64,000 bases of DNA from Cellvibrio sp. UBA7661 (GCA_002483365.1 DLHT01000009.1:147452-211451), one strand, 5' to 3'; counted from the stretch's first letter, positions 54,493 to 63,826 are shown. Program-made: numbers and translations. Notes: generated from the letters alone by a model not told the origin.

Positions 54493-56622
54493 ATGCGCAT
54501 ATCTCTTCTCTGTATTCGATACACCACTTTCGCATTAATCAGCAGCGCGCTGCTGTCCGCCTGCGGGCGTTCCGATACGGATTGGCCTTGGTACCACGGC
54601 AACCCTCACGGTACGCATTATTCAATTCTCGATCAAATCAATAAAAATAATGTGCAGGATTTAAAAGTCGCCTGGACGTTTGATTCGGGTGATGCCTTTG
54701 GTGAAGGTGGAAGCCAGTCGGATATGCAAAGTAATCCGCTGATTATTGATGGCCATTTTTATTTTGTTTCACCCAAAGGCCGCTTGTTTTGTTTGGATGC
54801 AGCAACCGGTGAGCAGCAGTGGGTTTTTGATCCGGCATTTGGCGAGGCAGTCAATACCAAGCAGCGTTTGCGCGGCGTTTCTTATTGGCAAGCAGGCGAT
54901 GACCAACGCATTCTATTTACCTTTCGCGGTTTTTTAATGGCGGTAAATGCACAGACGGGTGAATTAATCAAAAGCTTTGGTCGCGATGGCAAAATTGATT
55001 TGCGCGAAGGTTTGGGGCGGGAACCGGATAGCGTCAACGTGGGCAATGTATCGCCGGGCGTGGTTTATAAAAATCTCATCGTCATGGGTTCTACCGGCAA
55101 TACGCCGGGGCATATTCGCGCTTACAATGTGCGCACCGGCGCACAACAGTGGATATTCCATACCATTCCCCACCCCGGCGAGTTTGGTTATGAAACCTGG
55201 CCGAAAGATGCATGGAAAACCGCAAAAGGCGCAAACGCTTGGTCTGGTTTAACACTCGATCCGGAAGCAGGAATTGTATTTGTACCACTCGCGTCTGCGG
55301 GCATGGGCGATAAAGATTTTTATGGTGGCGATCGCATTGGCGATAATCTTTTTGGAACATCGCTGGTGGCGCTCGATGCAAACACCGGCAAGCGCCTGTG
55401 GCATTTCCAATTGGTTAAACATGATTTGTGGGATAGAGACCCGCCAACACCACCGACGCTTATTACTGTTGAGCGCGATGGCAAAAAAATTCCCGCAGTT
55501 GCGCAAGTGACCAAGGCCGGTGTGATTTATATTTTGGATCGCACAACTGGCGAGTCCTTGTATCCACTCACGCAAGTGAACCCTCCTGCATCGGATATTC
55601 CCGGCGAAGTGTCTGCGCAATCGCAAATTATGCCCCTGCATCCCAAACCATTTGCTCGTCAGCATTTAACTGAAGATTTATTAACTAAGCGCACACCTGA
55701 AGCACATGAAACCGCGAAAAAAATATTTTCCGGTTTGCGTTCACGCGGGCCGTTTGACCCGCCGTCACTACAGGGCACTATTTTATTTCCCGGTATGGAT
55801 GGCGGTGCCGAATGGGGCGGCGCGGCCTATGACCCGGAAACCGGAATGCTCTACGTTAATGCCAATGAAATGGCGTGGATTTTAAAAGTCAAAGAGCGCC
55901 CACCGGTATTGGCGGGCAATAGTGGTGAAGCTATTTATTTAAATCATTGTGCTGTGTGCCACGGCATAGAGCGCAAAGGCAGCCCACCAGAATTTCCGGC
56001 ATTGGTCGGGGTGAGCGAGCGTTTGAGTGAAGCGCAATTGCAACATCAAATTATAAATGGCAACGGCAGAATGCCCGGTTTTGCCAAACAACTTTCCAGC
56101 ACCGATGTTGCTGCGGTAATCGGTTATTTAAAAGGTGACCCTGCACAAGCAGCAAAAAAAGACACACCTTATTATCCCTCTACCGATGGTGATCCCTATG
56201 TATTCGGCGGATACACACGCTTTCTGGATCAAGAAGGCTACCCCGCCATCACACCACCCTGGGGCACACTCAGCGCCATCAACGTCAATTCCGGTGACTA
56301 TGTGTGGGCACAACCTTTTGGCGAATATCCTGAATTAGCTGCGCAAGGTTTAACAAATACCGGCAGCGAAAATTATGGCGGCGCAGTTGTTACCAAAGGC
56401 GGCTTGTTATTTATTGCCGCCACCGTTTACGACAATCAATTCCGCGCATTCGACAAACACAACGGCAAACTCCTCTGGCAAACCACCCTACCCGCCGCAG
56501 GCATAGCAACACCCGCAACCTATTCAGTAAACGGAAAACAATTTATTGCCATCGGCGCAGGCGGCGGAAAAAATCCAAAAGCAAAACCGGGAGGAAGTGT
56601 GGTGGTTTTCAGCTTGCCCTAA
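54493..56622 (+). CDS. PQQ-dependent dehydrogenase with cytochrome c domain (lipoprotein)
   Basis: About 709 residues from the ATG at 54493; the open frame begins at a TTG at 54445. The signal ends in a lipobox-like LLSAC. Quinoprotein beta-propeller with repeated VFDPAFGE / DAATGEQQWVF-type blades and GTHYSILDQINKNNVQDLKV at the start. A c-type haem site CAVCH (Cys486, Cys489, His490) with the later Met region MPGFAKQLSS is inserted before the last blades. It oxidises an alcohol or sugar in the periplasm and passes electrons through haem. PQQ synthesis genes are not in the window. The substrate is unknown. Confidence 0.88.
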   Translation: MRISLLCIRYTTFALISSALLSACGRSDTDWPWYHGNPHGTHYSILDQINKNNVQDLKVAWTFDSGDAFGEGGSQSDMQSNPLIIDGHFYFVSPKGRLFCLDAATGEQQWVFDPAFGEAVNTKQRLRGVSYWQAGDDQRILFTFRGFLMAVNAQTGELIKSFGRDGKIDLREGLGREPDSVNVGNVSPGVVYKNLIVMGSTGNTPGHIRAYNVRTGAQQWIFHTIPHPGEFGYETWPKDAWKTAKGANAWSGLTLDPEAGIVFVPLASAGMGDKDFYGGDRIGDNLFGTSLVALDANTGKRLWHFQLVKHDLWDRDPPTPPTLITVERDGKKIPAVAQVTKAGVIYILDRTTGESLYPLTQVNPPASDIPGEVSAQSQIMPLHPKPFARQHLTEDLLTKRTPEAHETAKKIFSGLRSRGPFDPPSLQGTILFPGMDGGAEWGGAAYDPETGMLYVNANEMAWILKVKERPPVLAGNSGEAIYLNHCAVCHGIERKGSPPEFPALVGVSERLSEAQLQHQIINGNGRMPGFAKQLSSTDVAAVIGYLKGDPAQAAKKDTPYYPSTDGDPYVFGGYTRFLDQEGYPAITPPWGTLSAINVNSGDYVWAQPFGEYPELAAQGLTNTGSENYGGAVVTKGGLLFIAATVYDNQFRAFDKHNGKLLWQTTLPAAGIATPATYSVNGKQFIAIGAGGGKNPKAKPGGSVVVFSLP

Positions 56623-57054
56623 AGCTCGCACACAAACTTAGTCACTACATTAACAATCAGATTTAACCCAAGCGCGGGAAGTAATGCCTTGTAATTCCCG
56701 CGCTCCACAAATATACCTATGATCATTAATCGGCCTATACTCCGCAGCAAGTCATACACGTAGGTTGGGGCGGGTCGCGCAGACTGAGCTTGCGAACCCC
56801 AACAGATTGAAGGACGGAAATGTGCCCAAAGCGGAAGTTGGTGCAGCGCAGCAGTAAGTTAACCTTCAGATCTATCTACTTTTTGATAATTAAATCCATA
56901 AAAATCTATTTGAGCGGTAAATGATTAAACGACTGAGACCCAGTAATGGCGCGCAATTGGATGGTGATATTAATTAACCTTTAAAACTTATGCCGAAAAT
57001 TCCGGTGCGAATCACGAAAAATTTCCATCTAATAACATTGTTATGGAATAGCGA
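56623..57054. other. Non-coding region at the left edge of the AT-rich island
   Basis: About 430 bp without a gene. It contains GTTGGGG...CCCCAAC arms around a second copy (56786-56807) of the 22-bp motif also seen at 48639-48660, and a small palindrome ATAACATTGTTAT near 57034-57046. Composition turns AT-rich from about 56870. Confidence 0.55.
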
Positions 57055-57579
57055 ATGGATCAGAAACTGAATTTCTTCAAATGGGTTCTGAATGACCAAA
57101 TTCAAGATTTAACAATCTCTGCAAAATCAATGAGAGAGTGCATTCTTGAAATAGATCCCGGCAATACAACAAATGAGACCATCTGGTTTTTGAGAATGTG
57201 CGCAATGTCAATGCTGGCCTCCTTGGCTAAGTTGTGGGAGGCGCTTGATCATTACAACAAAGAAATAAATAGCTTCCCTGAAGCAATAAAACTGGACCTG
57301 AGAAAATTAAAATCCGAAATTGAAACAAGAAAAATTTACGCATATAGAAAGAAATATGGCGCACACATAATTGACAAATCTACGGGCAATCCAATCAGCT
57401 TGGCTGATGGAGTTGCTCTTTATGAGCATATTATTGGAAAGATTCTTCAAGATCATCTGAATTTTTGCGAATGGGTCTACCCTGCAAAATTTCCGAGCCT
57501 TAACTTCAATGTTATGCAGTGCGTTATTGGCGCACGCGATCATTGCATACGAATGGTCAGCGTAGGAAGTCGACCATAA
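57055..57579 (+). CDS. HEPN-like helical protein of unknown function
   Basis: A 174-residue, largely alpha-helical cytoplasmic protein. It shows R98-x5-H104 (YRKKYGAHI), which fits the Rx4-6H motif of HEPN ribonucleases, after helices such as MCAMSMLASLAKLWEALDHY that recall AbiU2-like HEPN proteins. The match is by eye. It is the first gene of an AT-rich run of same-strand genes (nuclease, AAA ATPase). No partner nucleotidyltransferase is seen. The neighbouring gene starts 47 bp on. Confidence 0.55.
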   Translation: MDQKLNFFKWVLNDQIQDLTISAKSMRECILEIDPGNTTNETIWFLRMCAMSMLASLAKLWEALDHYNKEINSFPEAIKLDLRKLKSEIETRKIYAYRKKYGAHIIDKSTGNPISLADGVALYEHIIGKILQDHLNFCEWVYPAKFPSLNFNVMQCVIGARDHCIRMVSVGSRP

Positions 57580-57626
57580 CAAGGTCATCAAACCAATGGC
57601 TTGTAACAACGTTATAGGAAAGAATT

Positions 57627-58259
57627 GTGAAGTACTCCATCATTAATAGTGAACGGCGGTTACCGTTCAAAGACGGAAAAGGGATATGTCCGTGCTGCGG
57701 AGGTGAAACGATAGCCAAGTGTGGGCGCTACAAAATTCATCATTGGGCTCACAAATCTCGAAAACATTGTGATCCCTGGTGGGAAAACGAAGGTGAATGG
57801 CATCGCAAGTGGAAAAGCTATTTCCCTGATATAACGCAGGAAGTGGTCTTCCGTCGGACTGAGAGCGGAGAAAAACATATTGCAGATGTGTACATTAACC
57901 AAACCGCTATTGAATTTCAAAGCTACTCTATTAAAGAAGACGAAGCTCGTATTAGAGAGGCTTTCTATAACAATTTAATTTGGGTAATTGACGGCTGTAA
58001 AAATGAATTCGACAAAATTTATTTTAATATGAGCGTTTACACTCATCATACAAATGATGCGTATCTAAGGAAACTTCGCTGGTGTGGTAGAGGTAAAATT
58101 TTTGCAAAGTGGTCTCAGTCAACTAAGCCAGTATTTTTGGATTTTGGTACAGATCTTGTTTGGCATTTATTGTCGTACAATTCGAAGACTAAGGAAGGTC
58201 TCATTCGTGCAATTTCTAAAGAAATTTTTGTGAACGGATTGGGAGGAAAATACACATAA
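57627..58259 (+). CDS. CoiA-like nuclease
   Basis: A 210-residue protein from a GTG start with AGGAAAG upstream. An N-terminal zinc-binding region (CPCCGGE at 21-27, then C32 and HHWAHKSRK at 38-46) and WWENEGEWHRKWKSYF precede a PD-(D/E)xK-type core: HIADVYINQTAIEFQSYSI with Asp87 and Glu96-x-Gln98. This is the layout of competence protein CoiA and related nucleases. CoiA acts in transformation, but stand-alone CoiA-like genes also occur in defence islands. Here it lies between a HEPN-like gene and an AAA ATPase. Confidence 0.78.
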   Translation: MKYSIINSERRLPFKDGKGICPCCGGETIAKCGRYKIHHWAHKSRKHCDPWWENEGEWHRKWKSYFPDITQEVVFRRTESGEKHIADVYINQTAIEFQSYSIKEDEARIREAFYNNLIWVIDGCKNEFDKIYFNMSVYTHHTNDAYLRKLRWCGRGKIFAKWSQSTKPVFLDFGTDLVWHLLSYNSKTKEGLIRAISKEIFVNGLGGKYT

Positions 58260-58584
58260 CAGGCAACTGTGATAATATTTTTTTTAGTTGACATTTAAAA
58301 CGAGCGATTTGAGCCGCCTTCAATTCCTGCTTTTAGTCGAGGTCAGTATTTTCCCAAGACAGGCTTTAAAATTAAGCAGAAAAGTTGATTTAATAAATAT
58401 TAATAGATAATTGTTTGTAACATTCTTAAGTTGTGGCGTATTAGTAAATTATTTAGTGATCACATATAAGAGATATAAAATTTGATTGTCTTACTTCACC
58501 TTAAATCAATAATATTGCAGCATATAATGTAACAAAAAAATTTAAACCTATTATTGCCGGAAATAGTATGAGTATGGAGCACGC
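58260..58584. other. AT-rich intergenic region before the AAA ATPase gene
   Basis: About 325 bp, strongly AT-rich, without a reading frame or clear repeat. Probably holds the promoter of the downstream gene; several TATAAT-like words occur and none can be singled out. Confidence 0.45.
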
Positions 58585-61158
58585 ATGACAGCAATAGAGA
58601 AGATAATCAATTTTATTAACGCAAAGGGCAAGCCCGTCTGGTGGAAACATTGTGTAAGATTAGCTATCGAAAAAGGTGATCTTCAAAAAAATGAAGCTGA
58701 TTTTCTGTTTGACATAGCCAAAATGGAAGCTGGACTTTTGGAAAAATGTGACGAATTCGCAGATTACCAAAAGAATCTTTCGAGCACTGGATTTGAAGAG
58801 GAGGTAGAAACTATAACTATAACCTCCATATCTTCAGTAAAAAATGTTGCCTCTTTAAAGGAAGGAGAAACATTAGCCTTTGAGCCACAAGGAATGACTG
58901 TTATCTATGGAGATAATGCAGCGGGTAAATCTAGCTACTCAAAAATACTAAAGCAGCTTTGTCTTATTAGAGGAGCAGTGCCAACGATTAAGAGCAATGT
59001 ATTTATAAATTCTTCGGGAGACTCTGAAGCTAAAGTTCACGCCGCCATCAATGGCGCTTCCAATACAGAACTGCATTGGATAAAGGGTAAAAATGTTCCC
59101 GAGCAATTGAAATCGGTTCGGGTATTCGATTCTGCTTGTGCTGCACATTATATAAAAAACGAAGGCACTATCGAGTGCAAACCTGAAGGTGTGCGTCTCT
59201 TGGATACGCTAATTAAGGTGTGTGCACATATAAGTAAAAAAGTAGAGGTAGAAAAAACCTCCTTAAGTACGCCAATTAATCTTCCAGCATTAAAAGCGCA
59301 TACCAATGCCGGAAAAGCATTATCACAAATTACAATATTAACTGCCCCTGATTTGGTTGATGCTCATTGCGCAACACAAGAAGAAATAGACAGCCTGATT
59401 GAATTAAAGACTCAGCTGTTAGCCTATCAATCGAAATCTGTAGCTGAGCTTAAAAAAGATGTATTAGCTTTAAGGCGTAGAATAGAACCGATTAAGCTGC
59501 ATCTAAAGAAAATTCATAAGGTATTCAAACTACAAAGACTTAATTCGTTAAAGGTGAAGCATCAAGACCTTAAGGAAAAGGATGCTGCTGCTGAGCTTCT
59601 TCGTACACAAACACTTTCAAACCTTCCCATCGAAAAAATAGGCGGCAGTCTATGGAGGGAAATGTGGGATGCTGCGGAGGAATTTACCCGGATTGACAAT
59701 ACATCCTTAAAGTTCCCACCTAAGGAAGGCGATAATTGCCCGCTCTGCCTTCAGGACATCAATGACAGTTCACAAAAAAAATTGTTAGAAATTCACACTT
59801 ACATAACTGGAGTTGTACAAAAATCAGCAGATGCAGCTAAGGCTGAATATTTAAAATACATTGACTTCTTGAAAGCGCTCGACTTTGACTTTTCTAAATA
59901 TGATTCAGTGATAGATGAGTTAAATGAATTAAATCCTAGTTTTAAAAAAGGAATCAGTGACTATGTGAAGATATTGTTAGAAAGGAGAGAATCTCTCGTT
60001 TCAGATAGTCCCAATTTCGATAAAATTGAAATGGATTTAACGGCACCAAAATGGATCTTCCAAAAAGTAAACCATCTAATAAGGCAAGATAAAGAACTTA
60101 TAGATGACGAATCTATCGCTAACTCAATTATGAGTTTATCAAGCAAGATTTCTGAAATTGAAGATAGGAAGTTGATTCAAGAGTATAAATCGAATTTTAA
60201 AGACGAAATTAATCGAGTCATAGATTTACATTCTTTAAATTCGATTCTTAATCAAACTAACACCCAAACAATAACAAAACTAAGTACTGAAATAAATCAG
60301 CAAACAGTGATACAGGAATTGAGTGACGCTTTTCAGGATGAGCTGCGCCAAATGGGTTTTTCTCATTACCCATTGAAGGTTAATACGCGTGGCTCAAAGG
60401 GAAGTCAGTTATTCAGTGTAAATTTTGAAGCCATAAAAAATGTCGGGCTAGATGATATTGCAAGTGAGGGTGAACAAAAATGCTTGGCACTTGCAAGTTT
60501 CTTCGCTGAAATTCGTGCTGATCATAGAAAATCAGCTATCATTTTTGACGATCCCGTAAATTCTCTGGACCATAATTGGAGAAGAAAAATTGCTAAAAGA
60601 TTGGCTGAAGAATCAAAAATTAGGCAGGTTATTGTTTTTACCCATGACTTGATATTTTTGAAATTGCTTGAAGAGCACACAACGGTAATTTGTACGCGAG
60701 CTCTAACAAAGCATGGAATTCATTCTGGTCATGTTTTGGAAAGAGCCCCTTGGGATACTTTAAGAGCAAAGGAAAGAATTAAAGTTTTGAGGCAACATGT
60801 GGAAAAGCTTAAAGTTTTAAGCTCGGGCTCAAAAGATGATTACTCCGAAGGCGTTAAAAAATTTTATGGTAAAAAGAGAGAGATCTGGGAGCGTGTTGTA
60901 GAGGAGTTATTAATATACGAGGTGGTACAACGATTTGATAGACGAGTGCAAACTACCCGATTGCGTTATTTGCATGATATAACTCCTGACGATATTGCTT
61001 TAATTAATGATGCCATGACGAAATGCAGTGCATTTCTCAATGGGCATGATTCAGCTAGTGAAATTGGTATTGATACTCCCGACATTCAGGAGGTTGAGGG
61101 AGATTTAACTGCATTAGACGAATATGTTAAGACCCTGATAAAAAGACGGGCTGGCTGA
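58585..61158 (+). CDS. RloC/PrrC-like AAA ATPase with C-terminal helical domain
   Basis: An 857-residue SMC/Rad50-like ATPase. A small N-terminal module (1-50) contains VWWKHCVRLAIEKGDLQKNE. Walker A is VIYGDNAAGKSSY (107-119); coiled-coil parts surround Cys385-x-x-Cys388 (NCPLC), a zinc-hook-like pair; signature ASEGEQKCLALASFF lies near 625-640, Walker B IIFDDPVNSLDH near 652, and the H-loop VIVFTHDLI near 683. The C-terminal helical part has R765-x3-E769 (KREIWERVVEELL) and His821 (NGHDSAS), compatible with the Arg/Glu/His set of anticodon-nuclease HEPN domains. Such proteins act as phage-induced toxins. GGAG lies 6 nt before the ATG. The C-terminal reading is inference. Confidence 0.78.
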   Translation: MTAIEKIINFINAKGKPVWWKHCVRLAIEKGDLQKNEADFLFDIAKMEAGLLEKCDEFADYQKNLSSTGFEEEVETITITSISSVKNVASLKEGETLAFEPQGMTVIYGDNAAGKSSYSKILKQLCLIRGAVPTIKSNVFINSSGDSEAKVHAAINGASNTELHWIKGKNVPEQLKSVRVFDSACAAHYIKNEGTIECKPEGVRLLDTLIKVCAHISKKVEVEKTSLSTPINLPALKAHTNAGKALSQITILTAPDLVDAHCATQEEIDSLIELKTQLLAYQSKSVAELKKDVLALRRRIEPIKLHLKKIHKVFKLQRLNSLKVKHQDLKEKDAAAELLRTQTLSNLPIEKIGGSLWREMWDAAEEFTRIDNTSLKFPPKEGDNCPLCLQDINDSSQKKLLEIHTYITGVVQKSADAAKAEYLKYIDFLKALDFDFSKYDSVIDELNELNPSFKKGISDYVKILLERRESLVSDSPNFDKIEMDLTAPKWIFQKVNHLIRQDKELIDDESIANSIMSLSSKISEIEDRKLIQEYKSNFKDEINRVIDLHSLNSILNQTNTQTITKLSTEINQQTVIQELSDAFQDELRQMGFSHYPLKVNTRGSKGSQLFSVNFEAIKNVGLDDIASEGEQKCLALASFFAEIRADHRKSAIIFDDPVNSLDHNWRRKIAKRLAEESKIRQVIVFTHDLIFLKLLEEHTTVICTRALTKHGIHSGHVLERAPWDTLRAKERIKVLRQHVEKLKVLSSGSKDDYSEGVKKFYGKKREIWERVVEELLIYEVVQRFDRRVQTTRLRYLHDITPDDIALINDAMTKCSAFLNGHDSASEIGIDTPDIQEVEGDLTALDEYVKTLIKRRAG

Positions 61159-61294
61159 TTTTTAAAACAAAACTTGTGCACAAAAATCTTCGATAAGTCG
61201 GCGAAAATGGATAAGGATGTTAGTTTGGGGGGCACTCATTCAAGAGAATGTCCGCTATTGGCCGAAAGTGAAGGTTTTTCAATAGTTGTTGTCA

Positions 61295-61356
61295 TCATTA
61301 CACCATAATAATTATTTTAAATGGAAAGAATCAGGCTTTGGTAATCGGTGTAATGA
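61295..61356. repeat. Inverted repeat upstream of secreted unknown 1
   Basis: 10-bp perfect arms TCATTACACC (61295-61304) and GGTGTAATGA (61347-61356) separated by 42 nt, about 40 bp before the next start. It could be an RNA leader stem or regulator site. Confidence 0.5.
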
Positions 61357-61395
61357 GGAATATCTAGCAAAATCACCAAATCATTTTTAAATTAC

Positions 61396-61875
61396 ATGGG
61401 GGGCATGGAGGAATTGAGAATTTTATTTTTTATTTCAATAGGAATATTGTCTTTTAATGCTTCGGCTGAAAACAGTCTAGTGGGAGTTTACAGCGTGACA
61501 AGTGAGCGCACGCTTGGGCTTTATGGGACGATTAAAGTAACGCAATCAGAGATTCAATGGACAGCAGAAAAAAATAAATTCATTTGTAGCGCAAATTACA
61601 AAATTATTGACCATGGTATCGCAAAAACTGTTCCTGATCAGGATTACCCAATTGAGAATAAAGATGGAGCTTCATATGAGTATTATAGGATATCTCTGTC
61701 AAATAAAGATTGTCCTTACGCTGAGCTATTAAATGGGCACGTGAGTGAGCGAACCGAATACTTTCAATTTGTTTTTCCTGTAATTAGTGATAAATATAAC
61801 TTTATGCAAGTTTATTCGTTCGATAGTGAATCCCGCTTTACTGGTCGCACCCCTTATGTGAAATCCGAGCTGTAA
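61396..61875 (+). CDS. Secreted protein of unknown function 1
   Basis: A 159-residue protein with signal peptide (LRILFFISIGILSFNASA-EN). The mature part is beta-rich with three cysteines (FICSANYKI, SNKDCPYAEL) and a GVYSVTSERTLGLYGTIKVT start that resembles lipocalin-like stress proteins only in pattern. The start may be ATG 61396, ATG 61405 or the TTG directly after GGAGGAA. AT-rich like the island. No known family recognised. Confidence 0.65.
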   Translation: MGGMEELRILFFISIGILSFNASAENSLVGVYSVTSERTLGLYGTIKVTQSEIQWTAEKNKFICSANYKIIDHGIAKTVPDQDYPIENKDGASYEYYRISLSNKDCPYAELLNGHVSERTEYFQFVFPVISDKYNFMQVYSFDSESRFTGRTPYVKSEL

Positions 61876-61962
61876 CGCAAAAAGTGCGGTGCAAACCGAG
61901 ATTGCTAAGTTCTGCTCCTGGTCGTTATCTGAATAAATAGTTTTGTCTTTTAGGGATCAATT

Positions 61963-62475
61963 ATGAAAGTCGGAATTATATTAGGTATTTTCTTATCGTT
62001 TTTTTCACTGAGTTCATTTGGCGAGGAATGTGGTTACAAACGACTTCCTGTATATATAGAAATAGATAACTCGATTGACTTAAAGCTATCGGTAAGTATA
62101 GAGAGCAGTGATTGTACGCAGGCAATGGTATCGTTAAGAATTCATGGCTCTGAAAAGAACAAAAATAAACCACTTTATGTGGTCGATAATAAGTTGGGAG
62201 CGTTTTTTGGTTCTCGCGCGCAGAATCCAACCAAGACTATTGCACAATCACTAGCTGATGAATTAATTAATGAGATTACAGTAAAAAAAGTAGCAGGTGA
62301 TTTTGATGCTGGTTTTAAATGTCTTAATTTGATACCCAAAATCTATTTGGATCGATTGAAAAACAAAAATAGAAATATGCTTTCATATAGATGGCGCTCT
62401 AATGAAATACGCTACATAGCTTACGTAGAAGAAATAGAGCAAATGGTGGTTATTGCGCAATGCTCGAAATCGTAA
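61963..62475 (+). CDS. Secreted protein of unknown function 2
   Basis: A 170-residue protein with signal peptide ending near SSFGEE-CGY; AGGGA lies 7 nt before the ATG. The mature part has paired cysteines (EECGYKRL, SSDCTQAM, GFKCLNL, VIAQCSKS), fitting disulfide bonds in the periplasm. No family recognised. Co-directional with the previous secreted gene (87-bp gap) but not similar in sequence. Confidence 0.68.
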   Translation: MKVGIILGIFLSFFSLSSFGEECGYKRLPVYIEIDNSIDLKLSVSIESSDCTQAMVSLRIHGSEKNKNKPLYVVDNKLGAFFGSRAQNPTKTIAQSLADELINEITVKKVAGDFDAGFKCLNLIPKIYLDRLKNKNRNMLSYRWRSNEIRYIAYVEEIEQMVVIAQCSKS

Positions 62476-62867
62476 CCAGTGGAAAACTGCTCTCTTTATT
62501 TTTATTCAAACATCTTTCGTCGTGTGCCAAGAGCTATCATTAACTTCCGCAATTGTCCGAAAGCACAGATCTGATGGAGCTCAAGCTTCATTCCCGGTAA
62601 CTTCAATCACTGATCTATTTGATCAGTTGACCGATTGTTATTAATTCTCCTGCTAGCTCTACCACATCGAAATCAATACGCAAGTGCACCAATGCCCTAA
62701 TCTTCCAGGTTAAAGAGAAATCCCGTCTTCACAAAAGTAAGCGATATTAGCTCTGCACATTTATCTTGACGTTTTCTTAATCGCGGACAATAATTGTCCG
62801 CAATGTGAGGTGGGTTTTATGACCACTAAGCATCAACCCAAATCCAATTCAAGAGGAAGCCTGTAAA
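62476..62867. other. Intergenic region before the AhpD-like/Rrf2 pair
   Basis: About 390 bp. It holds a small hairpin ACTGATC-TATTT-GATCAGT (62609-62627) and the promoter/operator at 62766-62801. The part between shows nothing recognisable. Confidence 0.5.
62766..62801 (+). promoter_or_regulatory. Promoter overlapped by Rrf2-type palindrome
   Basis: TTGACG (62766-62771), 17-nt spacer, AATAAT (62789-62794). The -10 box lies within the perfect 19-bp dyad GCGGACAAT-A-ATTGTCCGC (62783-62801). The layout implies repression of the downstream pair, most simply by the Rrf2 protein encoded in it. Confidence 0.75.
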
Positions 62868-63344
62868 ATGCAAAGACTCAACTATTTTTCTTTAGCTATG
62901 CCTGCCTTTCAGCACTTGGGTGGAATTGATCAATACTGCAAGAAGAGTTCTATGGATCAGACCATAATGCGGCTAGTTCAGATTTACGCTTCTCAATTAA
63001 ATGGTTGTGCTTTCTGTGTAGATATCCACTGCAAAGAAGCTAAAATTGCGGGTGAGCGTGAATTGAGAATTTACCATGTGGCGACTTGGCAAGAGTCCCC
63101 GCTTTTTAGCGAACGGGAAAAGCTAGCATTTGAATGGACAAAGGCGGTAACCCTGATCAATCAAGGTCCCGTCCGCGATGAACTATTTGAGAGAATGCAA
63201 CAGCACTTTAGCGATCAGGAGATCGTAGATTTAAATATGCAGATTGCATTTATAAATCTTTTCAATCGCTTCGCTGCGACATTCAAATCGGTTCCTGGCG
63301 AGCGCGACAAAGTATTGGGACTTGAGAGAGCGAACCTTTCATGA
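62868..63344 (+). CDS. Carboxymuconolactone decarboxylase family (AhpD-like) protein
   Basis: A 158-residue helical protein with the AhpD-like redox motif NGCAFCVDIHCKEAK (CxxC then His). Family members reduce peroxides or act as alkylhydroperoxidase partners. AGAGGAAG stands before the ATG. It overlaps the downstream Rrf2 gene by 4 bp, so redox- or nitrosative-stress control through that regulator is likely. Confidence 0.9.
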   Translation: MQRLNYFSLAMPAFQHLGGIDQYCKKSSMDQTIMRLVQIYASQLNGCAFCVDIHCKEAKIAGERELRIYHVATWQESPLFSEREKLAFEWTKAVTLINQGPVRDELFERMQQHFSDQEIVDLNMQIAFINLFNRFAATFKSVPGERDKVLGLERANLS

Positions 63345-63826
63345 TTTTGGGTAATCAAGTCGAGTGGGCCCTTCATTGCGTAATGATTTTAGCAAACGCT
63401 CCAGCAGGTAAACTCCTGAGCTCTCGCTCACTAGCAGAATTTCACGGTGTTCCGAAAGAATATTTGTCAAAATGCTTGCAGCTGCTATCTAACGCAGGGA
63501 TGGTAAAAACCACGCCAGGCCCTTACGGGGGTTATAGCTTGGCGAAGTCGCCTAAGGAAATTTCGTTTTTGGATGTAGTAGAAGCCGTAGAAGGACGAAC
63601 GAAGACTTTCAAATGCAATGAAATCCGGAGAAACAACCCCTGTTTAGTGAAGGTCGACAGAAAATTTTCAGGTCTTTGTGCGATTGCAGCCGTTATGTAT
63701 GATGCCGACGAAGCTTGGAGGGCCGCGCTTCGCAATAGAAAGCTATCCGAGATTACTGAAAACTTAGCAGAAGGGGTTAGCAGAGAAACCATGTCTAACT
63801 TCGTTAAATGGATTGATGAAAATTAG
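63341..63826 (+). CDS. Rrf2-family transcriptional regulator
   Basis: A 161-residue protein. Winged helix near residues 1-70: QVEWALHCVMILANAPAGKL, FHGVPKEYLSKCLQLLSNAG, GPYGGYSLAKSPKEISFLDV. Cysteines after the wing (FKCNEIRRNNPCLV, SGLCAIA) resemble the three-cysteine set of Fe-S or redox-sensing Rrf2 proteins such as NsrR. It overlaps the AhpD-like gene through ATGA and probably represses the pair through the 19-bp palindrome upstream. Confidence 0.9.
   Translation: MILGNQVEWALHCVMILANAPAGKLLSSRSLAEFHGVPKEYLSKCLQLLSNAGMVKTTPGPYGGYSLAKSPKEISFLDVVEAVEGRTKTFKCNEIRRNNPCLVKVDRKFSGLCAIAAVMYDADEAWRAALRNRKLSEITENLAEGVSRETMSNFVKWIDEN

Noticed and set aside
57575..58265. Integron attC-like ends (TAACAA, GTTAT) after the small genes of the AT-rich island
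   Set aside because: No GTTRRRY/RYYYAAC pair with a foldable attC body was found, and no integrase is seen.
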